Below are positions 33,287-42,850 of a DNA stretch of 64,000 nucleotides, piece after piece. Every line of letters begins with the position of its first letter. Position 1 is the stretch's first letter. This DNA comes from Prorocentrum cordatum (lineage: Eukaryota; Sar; Dinophyceae; Prorocentrales; Prorocentraceae), in assembly GCA_963575745.1 (NCBI GenBank), contig CAUYUJ010017837.1:309001-373000 (forward strand). The letters are read 5' to 3'. The notes below the pieces were generated by a model, which saw nothing but the letters and a program-made list of their open reading frames with translations, was not told the origin of the DNA and made no database searches. The position numbers and the translations under genes were made by a program.

Positions 33287-34141
33287 TTGAAGAACGCCCC
33301 TGCCACGGACAATCTTCGCAGGCCGAGGTTCCAGTGCGGAGAACAACGCGAGGTGTCTGAGTGGCTGACAACAGCCCTCCGTCACAAAGCATTTCGTAAT
33401 GGTCGCTTGTCAGACATATTCGTTTGCGAAGTCACGCCCCATGACGAGTTCGACGGGCGGGCAGACTTATCGCGGCTACTCGACGCACGGCCCGCGGAAG
33501 GACGAGAAAACCACCACCATGGGAATCTCGATACGGTACGTCGCTTGCATAAACATCGTCACTGGGCGTATCAGGCCTATGCTGTCTCGGAGCTCATCGG
33601 CATGATAGATGAGTCTGGAATGAAAATGAACAGGTTACAGATCAAGAAGATGAGGTACTCCGATACGACTTACGACACCGACTTCATCCGCCCGTCCAAC
33701 AGGCATAGCAGCTCTGGCATCAGGTGCTCAGAATCCCCACATATGAGGATCACTGACTTATCAGCACCTGAGGCGCCTCGGTACTCCATTCATGGAACTC
33801 AATGGGAGAATCTACCGATTATTCTCAGTATAGGTCTATCCTGTCGCGCCGACGACACCAGTAAGCAGAGGGGCAGGCAGTTTGTGCACGGATGCCCATA
33901 CCTTCCTGGTGACAGTAGAATCCAATCTGGTTTACGCATGGGTTCTGAGGCCCTGATCATGGTCAGTCTGAAGAACCTGATTCGGGACAATATCCCGGCG
34001 TGGCGTTCGGCGAACGACATCATCATGACAGCAGGCCGCAATGGCAGGATCCCTCCTACTCACATCGCCCAGTTGATCGGGATCTTGCCAAGTCACACTT
34101 GTCAGTGCAATCGCGTGGGACAAGTATGGATAAATCCCTGA
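33287..34141 (+). CDS. Tpt1/KptA-type RNA 2'-phosphotransferase domain within the retroelement
   Basis: The 284-residue frame has the Tpt1/KptA layout. An LRH block lies at residues 31-33 (usual LSxxLRH). RLQIKKM at about 116-122 matches the KxRFxL position. IRCSESPHMRI at 145-155 matches IRAxQGHS. IHGTQWENLPIILSIGL at 168-184 matches VHGTxxxxwxxIxxxGL. SGLRM at 214-218 matches SGMR, and SANDIIMTAGRNGRIPP at 241-257 matches the SxNxVIxTxG end. The Arg-His-Arg-Arg set used by this family (here R32, H33, R146, R217) is present. These enzymes remove a 2'-phosphate from RNA splice junctions using NAD+. The QGHS part is degenerate, so activity is doubtful. The frame has no stops and sits between gag and protease regions of the same element. 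Confidence 0.65.
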   Translation: MKNAPATDNLRRPRFQCGEQREVSEWLTTALRHKAFRNGRLSDIFVCEVTPHDEFDGRADLSRLLDARPAEGRENHHHGNLDTVRRLHKHRHWAYQAYAVSELIGMIDESGMKMNRLQIKKMRYSDTTYDTDFIRPSNRHSSSGIRCSESPHMRITDLSAPEAPRYSIHGTQWENLPIILSIGLSCRADDTSKQRGRQFVHGCPYLPGDSRIQSGLRMGSEALIMVSLKNLIRDNIPAWRSANDIIMTAGRNGRIPPTHIAQLIGILPSHTCQCNRVGQVWINP

Positions 34142-34187
34142 TTCGAAGGGCGACAACCAGCAGCACACGAGTATTATAATTGATGAG

Positions 34188-36572
34188 ATGTACGAGATTC
34201 GTAATGACGCATCATCGTTAAATATTTGTTTTATTCCAGATGCCCCCTACAACTTGAGGTGTCCAGATCCGCTTCCGATTGTATTCTCACAGGTGTTCAT
34301 GATGAGCGCATGCCAAGCAGGGGCACCTGCAGGGGGATCTGATGGATCATGGATACAGGCTCAGAGCGCTGATGTGACGGGTATTACGCCAAGTGGTACT
34401 ACGCCTTCTGATACGTTCTGCGCTAACGATCCGTGGCGTGCCCAGGTTCAACAGCTGCCAGTACCTGCAGGGCAACCTGCTTCGTTCGCTCCTATGAGCA
34501 GAGCTACTACACCAAGTGGCACCCCACAGAGTGCTGGGAGCACCAACAGCCTGCAGGCGAGGCTCCAAAGTATTCGTGCGGATCCGCAGCTCTACCGGGC
34601 TCTACAGGCAACATCGCCGCTCGCATCACCACGTCCACTTGCGGGGCAACCTGCTATCCCAGACCAATATGCCATACAGAAAAGCTTAGTCGGTCAGCAG
34701 GAATGGATGCACCAGCAGATGCGTGAGGCCGCCCAGAGCATGCGGGGGGATGGCATCGACCTCCCTAGTGCCAACTGGACGCCGCCGTGGGAGTATGTTC
34801 CGGATCCAAATCCTTTTCTGGAGAACCCCAATCGGTTTGGTTATGTACCAGCATTCTTCAGCCACCCGACTTACGATCCAACAGTTGATGATCGTCCAGC
34901 GGCAGCGCCAATGGATCATCCATTCTTTCTTGATTATCATGCGCAGGTGGGTGGAATTGCTCGGGTGGCAACACTGCCTGAAGACCCATATGTTCGGGCG
35001 ACGGCCGACGATTTCTATCAGTCTCAGTTGACGCGTGGCTCAGGATATGCATCAGGTGTGCCAGGTCAGATACCTCATTATGGTTATCTGCCACCCTCCA
35101 TGGATCAAGATGTGCAGCAGCAGGCTCCAGGCCGAGTGCTGCCACCGACCATGGGAGAGATGCGCCCCGAGGTCCTGGCTATACACGAGGCGCAGCAAGC
35201 CAACTTGGCCACGCAGGCCACGCGGCAGCGCCGACATCAAGTTCGTCAGGCCAACAGAATGCTGAGCCGCGCAGGGAAACCTGCTAACCACAATGCAGCA
35301 GGGGCACCTGAGAGCAATCCAGCTATGGCCCCATCCATGCAGCTGCCGACTTTCTCACCTATTCGATTCGAAGCTGGTGAATCCGCCCTGGAGCGTCAGA
35401 TGCGCATCAGACCAGCGGCAACATCGCCTATCTTTAGTGACGGCGATGTAAGTAAGTGTGCCATATGCCTGGACCTGTTCATGAATCACGACAAGATCTG
35501 GCGTCTCCAGTGCGGTCACAGATTCCACGCACAATGTTGGGATCGCGTGGTGCACGCCCATGTGGATAGACAGGTGGCTGGTAACGTGGAAGGTTCCGCG
35601 TGTGAGGCGCCCTGTGCCATATGCAGGGGTGTTGGCCTCATTGCTGCCGGGTTCCACTGCGCCCTTGCTGGAGACCAGGAAACACATTATCGTCATGAAG
35701 ATATTCTTCAGAGGGCGAACGAGCTCAGGGACCTCCGTGAAGAGCTCAACCGCGTTACAGCCATGATGACCAGCACCGCGGAGATATCGACGCCGACTCC
35801 CGCGGGGATACCTGCGTCATCGGCCGACGCGGGGTTAGTAATGGAAGCAGCTACACTCGCAGGGACACCTGCTACTGACGCACCTATTCCACTCGCAGCA
35901 GAGACCGACAGCAACGCGGGGACACCTGCCCGATCGGCTCCACCTTCGGTACCAGTGAATGATACGTGGTTGAGGCGCATGGAAAGGGCTACTGTCAGGA
36001 GCGCCCAATGGCTTCAGTCTTCACACGCATATATGCCGCATGGGCGAGACCTTCGTTCACGCAGTCAGCGCAGAACTGAGAGCCCAGTAAACATGCGCAG
36101 TGGTAACAGAGGGATCTCTGTCGGCGACATGCTGCATGTGGTACTTATGGTAAATGCAGACGGCCAGACGAGCATGCGCGCGGAGGAAGATACGTTCATG
36201 AATCTGCCCACTGCCTCCACGTCACACCCATATACGTATGACGAACACCCCGCAGCTTGGATCTTTGAAGAGAACCCTACTACGGAAGAAGAAGCGCGTG
36301 GGTATATGAATGTGTTTACATCTCGGTCAAGAAACGATTGGGTGTTGGAACGAAGGCGCCGTGAAGGCCTACATGGTACGACAGTATCCGAAGTTCTTGG
36401 ACTATTCGGCGAACGCCATGAGTTAGCTCTGGCAGCCAACAGTGGGACCATGATCAGCGGTTTGTTGACTATTCTATTCGATATTGGCAGTAATATTAAT
36501 ATCATTGGTTTAAAGACGGCACATAATTTCGAGCAGGTATCACGTTCCCACGGACACGCCATTAAAGGTTGA
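34188..36572 (+). CDS. Retroelement polyprotein: linker repeats, RING-H2 finger and aspartic protease
   Basis: An open frame of 794 codons. Residues 1-420 are Pro/Gln/Ala-rich with AGxPA motif copies (34317, 34467, 34641, 35271, 35298). A RING-H2 finger spans about residues 424-480 (35457-35630): CAICLDLF, then LQCGHRFHAQCW, a 30-residue insert, then CAIC. This is the C3H2C3 order of E3 ubiquitin ligases. Three more motif copies follow (35802, 35859, 35916). The C-terminus carries LFDIGSNINIIG with the Asp at 36480-36482. This matches the DxG active-site strand of retroviral-type aspartic proteases, with Ile in the middle position. The stop is TGA at 36570-36572, but the protease continues in the same frame beyond it, so the TGA (CGA in one change) is probably a nonsense mutation. 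Confidence 0.7.
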   Translation: MYEIRNDASSLNICFIPDAPYNLRCPDPLPIVFSQVFMMSACQAGAPAGGSDGSWIQAQSADVTGITPSGTTPSDTFCANDPWRAQVQQLPVPAGQPASFAPMSRATTPSGTPQSAGSTNSLQARLQSIRADPQLYRALQATSPLASPRPLAGQPAIPDQYAIQKSLVGQQEWMHQQMREAAQSMRGDGIDLPSANWTPPWEYVPDPNPFLENPNRFGYVPAFFSHPTYDPTVDDRPAAAPMDHPFFLDYHAQVGGIARVATLPEDPYVRATADDFYQSQLTRGSGYASGVPGQIPHYGYLPPSMDQDVQQQAPGRVLPPTMGEMRPEVLAIHEAQQANLATQATRQRRHQVRQANRMLSRAGKPANHNAAGAPESNPAMAPSMQLPTFSPIRFEAGESALERQMRIRPAATSPIFSDGDVSKCAICLDLFMNHDKIWRLQCGHRFHAQCWDRVVHAHVDRQVAGNVEGSACEAPCAICRGVGLIAAGFHCALAGDQETHYRHEDILQRANELRDLREELNRVTAMMTSTAEISTPTPAGIPASSADAGLVMEAATLAGTPATDAPIPLAAETDSNAGTPARSAPPSVPVNDTWLRRMERATVRSAQWLQSSHAYMPHGRDLRSRSQRRTESPVNMRSGNRGISVGDMLHVVLMVNADGQTSMRAEEDTFMNLPTASTSHPYTYDEHPAAWIFEENPTTEEEARGYMNVFTSRSRNDWVLERRRREGLHGTTVSEVLGLFGERHELALAANSGTMISGLLTILFDIGSNINIIGLKTAHNFEQVSRSHGHAIKG

Positions 36573-37664
36573 ATATCAGAAGAAGATTGTATGTGTCGGG
36601 AGTGGGACACGGCGCCGCGATTTGTGATAAATCCCTGCAGTGCAAAATCGCGTGCAAGGGGAGATTCTGCGGGGCAACCTGCTGTGCCGAAACTTGATGC
36701 GTACTCAGCAAATGTGACTGAGGGCTCTGGAGAGAACCTCCCTGCTATTCTGGGTCTGAGGAGCATGTCCAACATGAGGGCCATCCTGATCCTCGAGCAG
36801 GGACGCGAGAAGAGGGTCATCCCTGGAGTGGAGATGCACAAGGTTCTACTCGGAAAGGGTGCCAGGGTACTTGATTTGATGAAGACGCCTTCCGGGCACC
36901 TGGCACTCTAGGCCGATGAATACGAGACGGCTACGGAGGATCAAGGGTCGATGTCCTTTACTATTACGGCCAATCCTCAGTGCGAAGAAGCCCCGTTGCT
37001 TGTCAAGGAGGCGTCCGACCCAGAGCCAACTGCAGGGGCACCTGCTGCGCGCGATGTCCATGCATACATGATGTCGCAAGACACGCAGGGCATCAGCTTT
37101 TCCATCAATGAGGAGACGTTCGGTTTCACGATCCAGTCTTTAGTGAACAACGCCTTAAGGACCCGGCATCGCAGAAATGCATCCTTTGGGACAACCCCTG
37201 CTTCGGCCGACAAAGACTTCGCCCCCCGCAACCTGCAGGCGAAGATATATGAGGCCATTCACGACGAGGGGGGGAAATGTGCTCCTCCTGACACGCACGC
37301 AGGGACACCTGCGGAAGAAAATGATACTGTTGAGAAGTTTGATATATTTACTTCAAGGAGCAGTTCGGCAGCGCAGCGCGGCACTGGTATTTGGACGCCC
37401 CCATCGCCAAACGAGCGACGGGGGCAGGCGCGCGCCGCGGCCGCTCGCGCTTGCAAGGACAGGCCAACCATTCAGGTACTGTCAGCAAACGCGGGGAAAC
37501 CTGCAATCTTTTCCCAGGCGCCGGCTGTGCGTGCCAGGGGCCGCGGCGAGCCCGGCTGCGCGGCTGCCGCAGACAGCAGTGGGCCCGGCTGTGTGGCCGC
37601 TGCAGAAAACGAAGGATTGTCGCATCATTATCATTCTCGTGCATTCGTTATTGAGGATATATGA
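36573..37664 (+). CDS. Protease C-terminal half and following linker, same frame
   Basis: In phase with the preceding frame. GSGENLPAILGLRSMSNMRA (about 36723-36782) is the second conserved block of dinoflagellate copia proteases (LPALLGLxSLxxxRAIL). It is followed by KTPSGHLAL, an in-frame TAG at 36909-36911 (CAG in one change) and ADEYE. The rest, to TGA 37662-37664, is low-complexity linker with motif copies at 36669, 37032, 37299 and 37491, all in the same codon phase. Confidence 0.6.
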
Positions 37665-37697
37665 TCAGCATGCGCTGAACTCCGAGCCCGTGGATAT

Positions 37698-38156
37698 ATG
37701 TGCGATCGTATCGCACATACAGAGGTGATGACCTCCACTGGTAGACAGCATTTGGGTGCGCTACTTTCGGGTGATTACCAACTGTTGTGGGTTGCGACAC
37801 CTGCCGACTGGCATGCGAGGCTGCATGGCAAACGGGCAGGGCCACATTACCAGCGCATCCAAAATATGATGTCAAAGGCTCGGGCTCTACGTACGACTAT
37901 TTTACTGGCGGGGCCACCAGGGTATTTCTGGAGACAAGGTCCCATGCGAAATGTTATTGAACATCTTGATTTACAAGTCATGCGCATGCGATTCTGCTAT
38001 TTCGGCCTCAAGTACGACCGCGCGAACAAGTTGCCCAGCGGATCATATCTGCAAGTGGCTACTACGTGCACACGCATCCCCACCAATCTATGGATGTGCA
38101 CATGCAACAGGGCAGGGAAACCTGCAGATCCTACTGAGCATATTCTGGATTGGTAA
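37698..38156 (+). CDS. Conserved retroelement block 1 (methyltransferase-like region)
   Basis: The frame reads LLWVATPADWHARLHGKRAG, HYQRIQNMMSKARALRTTIL, AGPPGYFWRQ, MRFCYFGLKYDRANKLPSG, SYLQVATTC, LWMCTC and, after a motif copy (38112, RAGKPAD), EHILDW. I recall this as a block between protease and integrase in dinoflagellate copia elements. Its pattern (GPPG-x-x-W, CxFGLK, a Thr-rich strand, C-x-C, His) resembles the second block at 38.9-39.6 kb. Function is not established; it may be the second half of a SAM-dependent methyltransferase fold. Confidence 0.5.
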   Translation: MCDRIAHTEVMTSTGRQHLGALLSGDYQLLWVATPADWHARLHGKRAGPHYQRIQNMMSKARALRTTILLAGPPGYFWRQGPMRNVIEHLDLQVMRMRFCYFGLKYDRANKLPSGSYLQVATTCTRIPTNLWMCTCNRAGKPADPTEHILDW

Positions 38157-38738
38157 GGACAAAGTGTTCAGAAAGCCGAATGGCGGAATAAGACGCTAGC
38201 GATCATGACCGCAAGGTTGATCGATCAAATGGACTTACATAAAACGCAAAGAAATCATACAAGTGCTGTACATCTGAGTATTCATACTCGTGTTGATATA
38301 GGAGTTCGAATCTACATTCAGTCTCCTAAGAATGGCCCTGAATGCGACTATGTTGTGAGACGGGTGACTATGAACCTGGGCGACAACGTGGTCATCCAGG
38401 ACATCAAGATCCAGGACCAGCCGACTGGGCACAACTATAACGCACCATTACCGGATGGTGTTACTAACGTCCGTAGTCGACTGCTGGGAGCAGCCGGAAC
38501 CAACCCTTCTGGGAGACGGCAGCTCACGACCACGCTCAAGGCGAGTGGCGATCATCGATGACGATCGTCTTCCTCCCCCTTCGATTGAGCGCGGCAGCGT
38601 GCTACCCTCTATGCCCGATATTCCGACACTTAGCTTACCAGAAACAGAACAACAGACAGCATTGCCAACAGATGCCAGAATTAAACAAACAAAGAAACAC
38701 ATAAGGCAGACAAAGAAGCTGGCATCATACCACGCAAG
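38157..38738 (+). CDS. Retroelement linker with one unassigned frame
   Basis: In phase with the preceding block, 38205-38561 reads TRVDIGVRIYIQSPKNGPEC, DYVVRRVTMNLGDNVVIQDI and similar. It looks like a beta-rich small domain of unknown identity. The rest of the interval is diverged linker with a Lys/Gln-rich segment near 38680-38740. Confidence 0.35.
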
Positions 38739-39610
38739 ATGCCCAACATAGTCGAAGAAGGCAACGACGACTGTGGGGACGACCTCAAAGGACTCGGGTG
38801 TAGCGCGTACGACACCGATGTGCCTCTGGACTCCGACACGGATAGTAGCGGTGAAGAGGAGACCTTCATCGCCCTACCTGCGGGGCAACCTGCTGAATCC
38901 GATGCAGATGTATTCTCCATAATACCCACCCTGTGTTGTGGACGACACAACAAGGTGGATATGCTAGAACTATGTGGGGGAATTGGAGGCATCCCCCAGC
39001 TACCATACTGCCTAGGTGTGTCTTCAGGGGAATCCTCGACAGACGTACTTTCGTTAATCTTGGAAGCAAGGAGGTCCAAGATGCAGCGATGCACTATTTA
39101 GACGTCTGCTTCGTTAAGGTTGTCATACTACAACCCAGCTGCCGAACGACTGGCTTACCTTCCTACTTCAATGCTAAGGTTAACTACGACACCTGGCATG
39201 AACATGACAAAGAGGATATGCCACACATCAAGTTCTGTGGGAAGGTAGCTGTACGTCAAAATCATCTTCGACGATTCTATTTACGACAACAACCAGTTGG
39301 GACTTGGGTGGATCAGATACCGCCATGGACTACGTTGGCCAACAGCAAGGGCACTTGCAAAGTACATGTGGACCAATGTACTACAGGCCTACGCGACTCC
39401 CATTGTATACTAATACGACAACCGATTGAGACCATGGCTAACCATCGCTTATCACTTACTCACTTTGAGCGAAAGCGATGTTATGGCCATCATCCACATG
39501 CGTCGGTGTGCAATAAGGAACTGTCCATGGCTGCGCAGTATACACCAAACATGCAGTCGCTCTTTGTTGGATCTGTTCAGATCGCACACGACCTTCCAAA
39601 CAGCTCGTGA
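38739..39610 (+). pseudogene. Conserved retroelement block 2: methyltransferase-like domain, frameshifted
   Basis: After a motif copy (38880, AGQPAES) the frame reads KVDMLELCGGIGGIPQLPYC (about 38954-39013). This resembles the SAM-binding motif I of class I methyltransferases, including DNA C5-methyltransferases (D/E-L-x-G-x-G-G). A frameshift near 39040 leads to the frame 38933-39610, with VVILQPSCRTTGLPSYFNA (the place of motif IV), PHIKFCGKVAVRQ, FYLRQQPVGTWVDQIPPW, VDQCTTGLRDSH and CYGHHPHA. The last two match block 1 in layout. The catalytic Pro-Cys dipeptide of C5-methyltransferases is not clearly present (P-S-C here), so substrate and activity are unknown. Confidence 0.5.
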
Positions 39611-40349
39611 CCCTTTCCATGGTTGCCCATATTCGTCTACCGTGTTGACGACCAACGCAAGGGCGTGCGATTTGGGCGATCCGAGTCTCCCCCGACAACC
39701 TGACGGCTCGATTGCGAGACCACCGTCGGGAGGGCTTGGTTGTCTTGCCTGCGCGGGCAACGTGAACGCGCGCTCTCCATCGCATGATCGGAAGCCGAGA
39801 CACTGCAGATGGCACGACAAGGGGGACTATTATTGGGAAGTCCGAGTTGTAGGAATGACTACGGGAAGAACAAGCCTGGACATGTAGTAACACCTGGCAA
39901 ATGCAAGTTTGCCAAGCCTGTTTCCCGTTGGACCGGCAGCAGGAGCTGCACCGCCAGATCCTGCCGAAGTAGCAGCACCTCCACCTGAGGCGCTAGCAAC
40001 GCCAGCACTTACGCGACTGAGCGCACCTATACCTGGCCTGAGAGCTGGATCTACCGCAGGTGCAAGCAGTCACGACATCGCTGTTGGAAGACATGCTGCT
40101 GGGCTTGCTGCAGGGCAACCTGCCTCAAGTGGAGCCGGTAGCTCGGGTGGCCACCTCCGACTACCACAGGTTAGAGTCAGACGTGGTCGACAGCAAGGTG
40201 GAGAAGCGCCTCCGCCACCACCAGCAGGGAACCCTGCCGCACGACCACGACTACCAGACCGGTCACGGTTCGATGTACAAACCAGTTTACAAAATTTACG
40301 AAGCCTTGACCCCAGCGTGGTAACACGCGAGTTGCGAAAGCTATATTAA
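39611..40349 (+). CDS. Linker between methyltransferase-like block and integrase
   Basis: The frame 39909-40349 is Pro/Ala-rich with two motif copies (40110, AGQPA; 40224, AGNPA). It then gives DRSRFDVQTSLQNLRSLDPS and RELRKLY, the conserved lead-in to the integrase of these elements. The terminating TAA (40347-40349) is directly followed in the same frame by RWFHAKEPKMRLIL, so the stop interrupts the polyprotein. Confidence 0.5.
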
Positions 40350-41577
40350 CGCTGGTTCCATGCGAAAGAGCCTAAGATGAGACTCATCTTAATCAAAATC
40401 GATCTGGACAATGTTAGACTCAAAACCTCATCAAGGGCGTCTGCCACACATGCCGAGAATACAGAGCTTGGGACAAACCTGGACACAGTTTTGCCCTCTA
40501 TTGCATTACCTGGCAAAATTAATGACACAGTGGAATGCGACTTGATGTTCCACAAGCAAGAACACAATGTATTCCGCATTATCGATCGTTGTATACGATA
40601 TGCTACTGGGATGGAAAACCAGATAAAAGGATGCCTACTATCCTGGATGCATATCATCAGTGCTGGAGGCAGTTTTGACCAGCTAAGGTACTTTACTCGG
40701 ATGGAGAAGGTGTCCTTAATAATGACACTGCGGAAGCAGTCCTCAAGGCAAAAGGCATTGGACTTCGAATGCGCGCGCGTGGACGGCACGCTACGACGAT
40801 CGAAGCCAGACATGGCATCCTACGTCATCTACTTCACGCAATGGAGGCTGAACTCAATAGGTTAAAATACCTCTTGTGTTCACTACTGCATGAAGCCTTG
40901 TTTGCTGCCAACGCATTCACTTTCTATAACGAGGTGTCTCCGTGCAATTCACTATTTGGACGGCAACCAGCAATGCTCCCTGACCTCCCTGTTCTGGACC
41001 ACGAGCAGTCGACAGAAACATCAGATCATTCTCGTGAACAGGCAATACGCAGGGTATGCATTGAGGCGATCACACAGGCCACGGCAGTAGCTAAGACCAA
41101 TCGTGCTCAACGCACTAAAACGACAATTGCAGATCAGCACTATTATGGCGAAGGACATTTGATTGACTACCATCGCCCTACGACTACGAAAGATGACTGG
41201 GGAGGCTGGACTGGCCCGTTCCCAGTTTTGAGGAATGATCCCGAAAAGGGGTCAGGTCATCATCCGAGTAGGCAACCGAGATGTTCAAGTACAACGCGGC
41301 GATGCAAGGCACTCGCTCTACATTTGAAGCACTCATAGCCCGAGAGATTGGCTCCGACAACACTGCACTACGTACAGTGTTGACATTCGCAGCTAGCCTT
41401 TTCAGCGGGGAGACCTGCGTTGATCTTTGGCTATGTGCCGACCAAGAAAGGCGCGCTTCAGATGACAGCGGCAAGTCGTCTATCTGCAAGGTACACTTCC
41501 AATATATCATCAGAAACTTCTTCCGCATCGAGAATGTTGTTTCGGTCGGATTAGCCAAGAGCATTGGAGAGGCCTGA
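40350..41577 (+). pseudogene. Copia-type integrase, frameshifted
   Basis: RWFHAKEPKM is followed by the zinc-binding CHTCREYRAWDK (Cys codons at 40442 and 40451, in another frame). The catalytic DDE residues are then all visible across two frames: Asp in VECDLMFHK (40539-40541), Asp in LYSDGEG (40700-40702) and Glu in TIEARHGILRH (40802-40804). Downstream come ALFAANAFTFYNEVSPCNSL, FGRQPAMLPDLPVLD and a C-terminal region IAREIGSDNTALRTVLTF to TGA at 41575-41577. Integrases insert the cDNA into the host genome. There are at least three frameshifts. A dyad-motif copy lies at 41405-41418. Confidence 0.7.
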
Positions 41578-42110
41578 CGGCCGGCGCCGCCGACCCTGAA
41601 AAAAGGGCTAGGAGTGGGGGGAGCAAGCGGAGCATGAGGAGGAGGAGAAGGAGGAAAAGGAGGAGGAGCAGGAGGAGAAGGAGGAGGAGCAGGAGGAGAA
41701 GGAGGAGGAGGAGGAGAAGGAGGAGGAGGAGGAGGAGGAAGAGGAGGAGGAGGAGGAGGAAGTGCATCCTTTGTGTGCCCGCTCGAAGAAAGTGCGCCCC
41801 GGGAGTGTGATATTCTGACTTGGGACGTGCTCCCAGAAGAGGGAGAAGTGCATATCGGGCGCGCCTGCTCGAGGAGAATGGGGTGGTATTTTGACTCGGG
41901 GCCCGCTCCCGGGACGCCTCTGCGGGGGGAGGAGGAGGAGAAGGAGGAAGAGGAGGAAAAGGAGGAGAGGAACAGGAGGAGGAGGAGGAGGAAAACGAGG
42001 AGGGGGACCAGGAGGAGGAGGAAGTGCATCCCGTGCGTGCCCGCTCGAGGAAAGCGCGCCCCGGCGGGCGTCGCATCTGCGCCGGCACCCCCCCCTTCAC
42101 AATTACACAA
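41578..42110. repeat. (GGA)n polypurine with interleaved ~85-bp units
   Basis: GGA/GAGGAG tracts (about 41630-41760 and 41925-42025) alternate with diverged copies of a unit holding GTGCATC, GCCCGCTCGA, GAAAGTGCGCCCC and TATTCTGACT or TATTTTGACT (about 41760, 41850 and 42027). Pro/Leu/Ser-rich frames on the minus strand are artefacts. Confidence 0.8.
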
Positions 42111-42299
42111 TATGAAAATATTCTCCCATTTCCCCTGATGACGTCCCGAAGATATCCGACACCCCCCCGCGTATTGTTACCTAACAGCGAAGACTGATAG
42201 TTTTCTAGTGGTCTAAAAAGAGCTCACAGATCACTCCACAGGGGGGTCCGGGCAGGTGTTGGGAGTTGCCGGGCGGCAGGGTGCCGGGCTCGTTTTTCA
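42111..42299. other. Short unique spacer
   Basis: No recognisable content. Confidence 0.4.
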
Positions 42300-42850
42300 C
42301 GAACAGTCACACACTTCGTGCTCTTCGACTTCCCAGAACTCCATTCCCAGGCTCATTCTGAATACCCGGATGCAACAGTCACACACTTCGTGCTCTTCGA
42401 GATCCCAGAACGCCATTCCCGGGCCACATTCTGGAGGGCCGGATGCAACAGTCACACACTTCGTGCTCTTCGAGTTCCCAGAACTCCATTCCCGGGCCAC
42501 ATTCTGGAGGGCCGGATGCAACAGTCACACAACTCCATTCCCGGGCCACATTTTGGATGCCCGGAGCCAACTGTAGGCCACTTCGTGCTCTTCGAGTTCC
42601 CAGAACTCCATTCCCGGGCCACATTTTGAATGCCCGGAGCCAACTGTAGGCCACTTCGTGCTCTTCGAGTTCCCAGAACTCCATTCCCGGGCCACATTTT
42701 GAATGCCCGGAGCCAACTGTAGGCCACTTCGTGTCTTCGAGTTCCCAGAACTCCATTCCTGGGCATGATTTTGAATGCCCGGAGCCAACTGTAGGCCACT
42801 TCGTGTTCTTCGAGTTCCCAGAACTCCATTCCCGGGCCACATTTTGAATG
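42300..42850 (+). repeat. 73-bp tandem array
   Basis: Units contain TTCCCAGAACTCCATTCCCG, GGCCACATTTTGAATGCCCG, GAGCCAACTGTAGGCCA and CTTCGTGCTCTTCGAG. Spacing is 73 bp for the right-hand copies (about 42598, 42671, 42744, 42818). Left-hand copies are variant (GGATGCAACAGTCACACA in place of GAGCCAACTGTAGGCCA), and one near 42535 is truncated. Confidence 0.85.

Larger units (their letters stand above)
26758..41577 (+). mobile_element. Ty1/copia-like retroelement with extra RNA 2'-phosphotransferase, RING and methyltransferase-like blocks
   Basis: In order on the plus strand: leader-like relic, gag (26864-28058), inserted foldback element (28220-29750), basic region with CCHC knuckle (29794-30531), uncharacterised stretches, a polypyrimidine tract, a Tpt1/KptA-like domain (33287-34141), a RING-H2 and aspartic protease polyprotein (34188-37664), two methyltransferase-like blocks (37698-38156 and 38880-39610), and an integrase (40350-41577). 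Reverse transcriptase and RNase H are absent; sequence right of 41577 is simple repeat. No LTRs were recognised. A 14-nt dyad motif encoding AGxPA recurs through it. Several frameshifts and stops make this copy non-functional. Confidence 0.7.
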
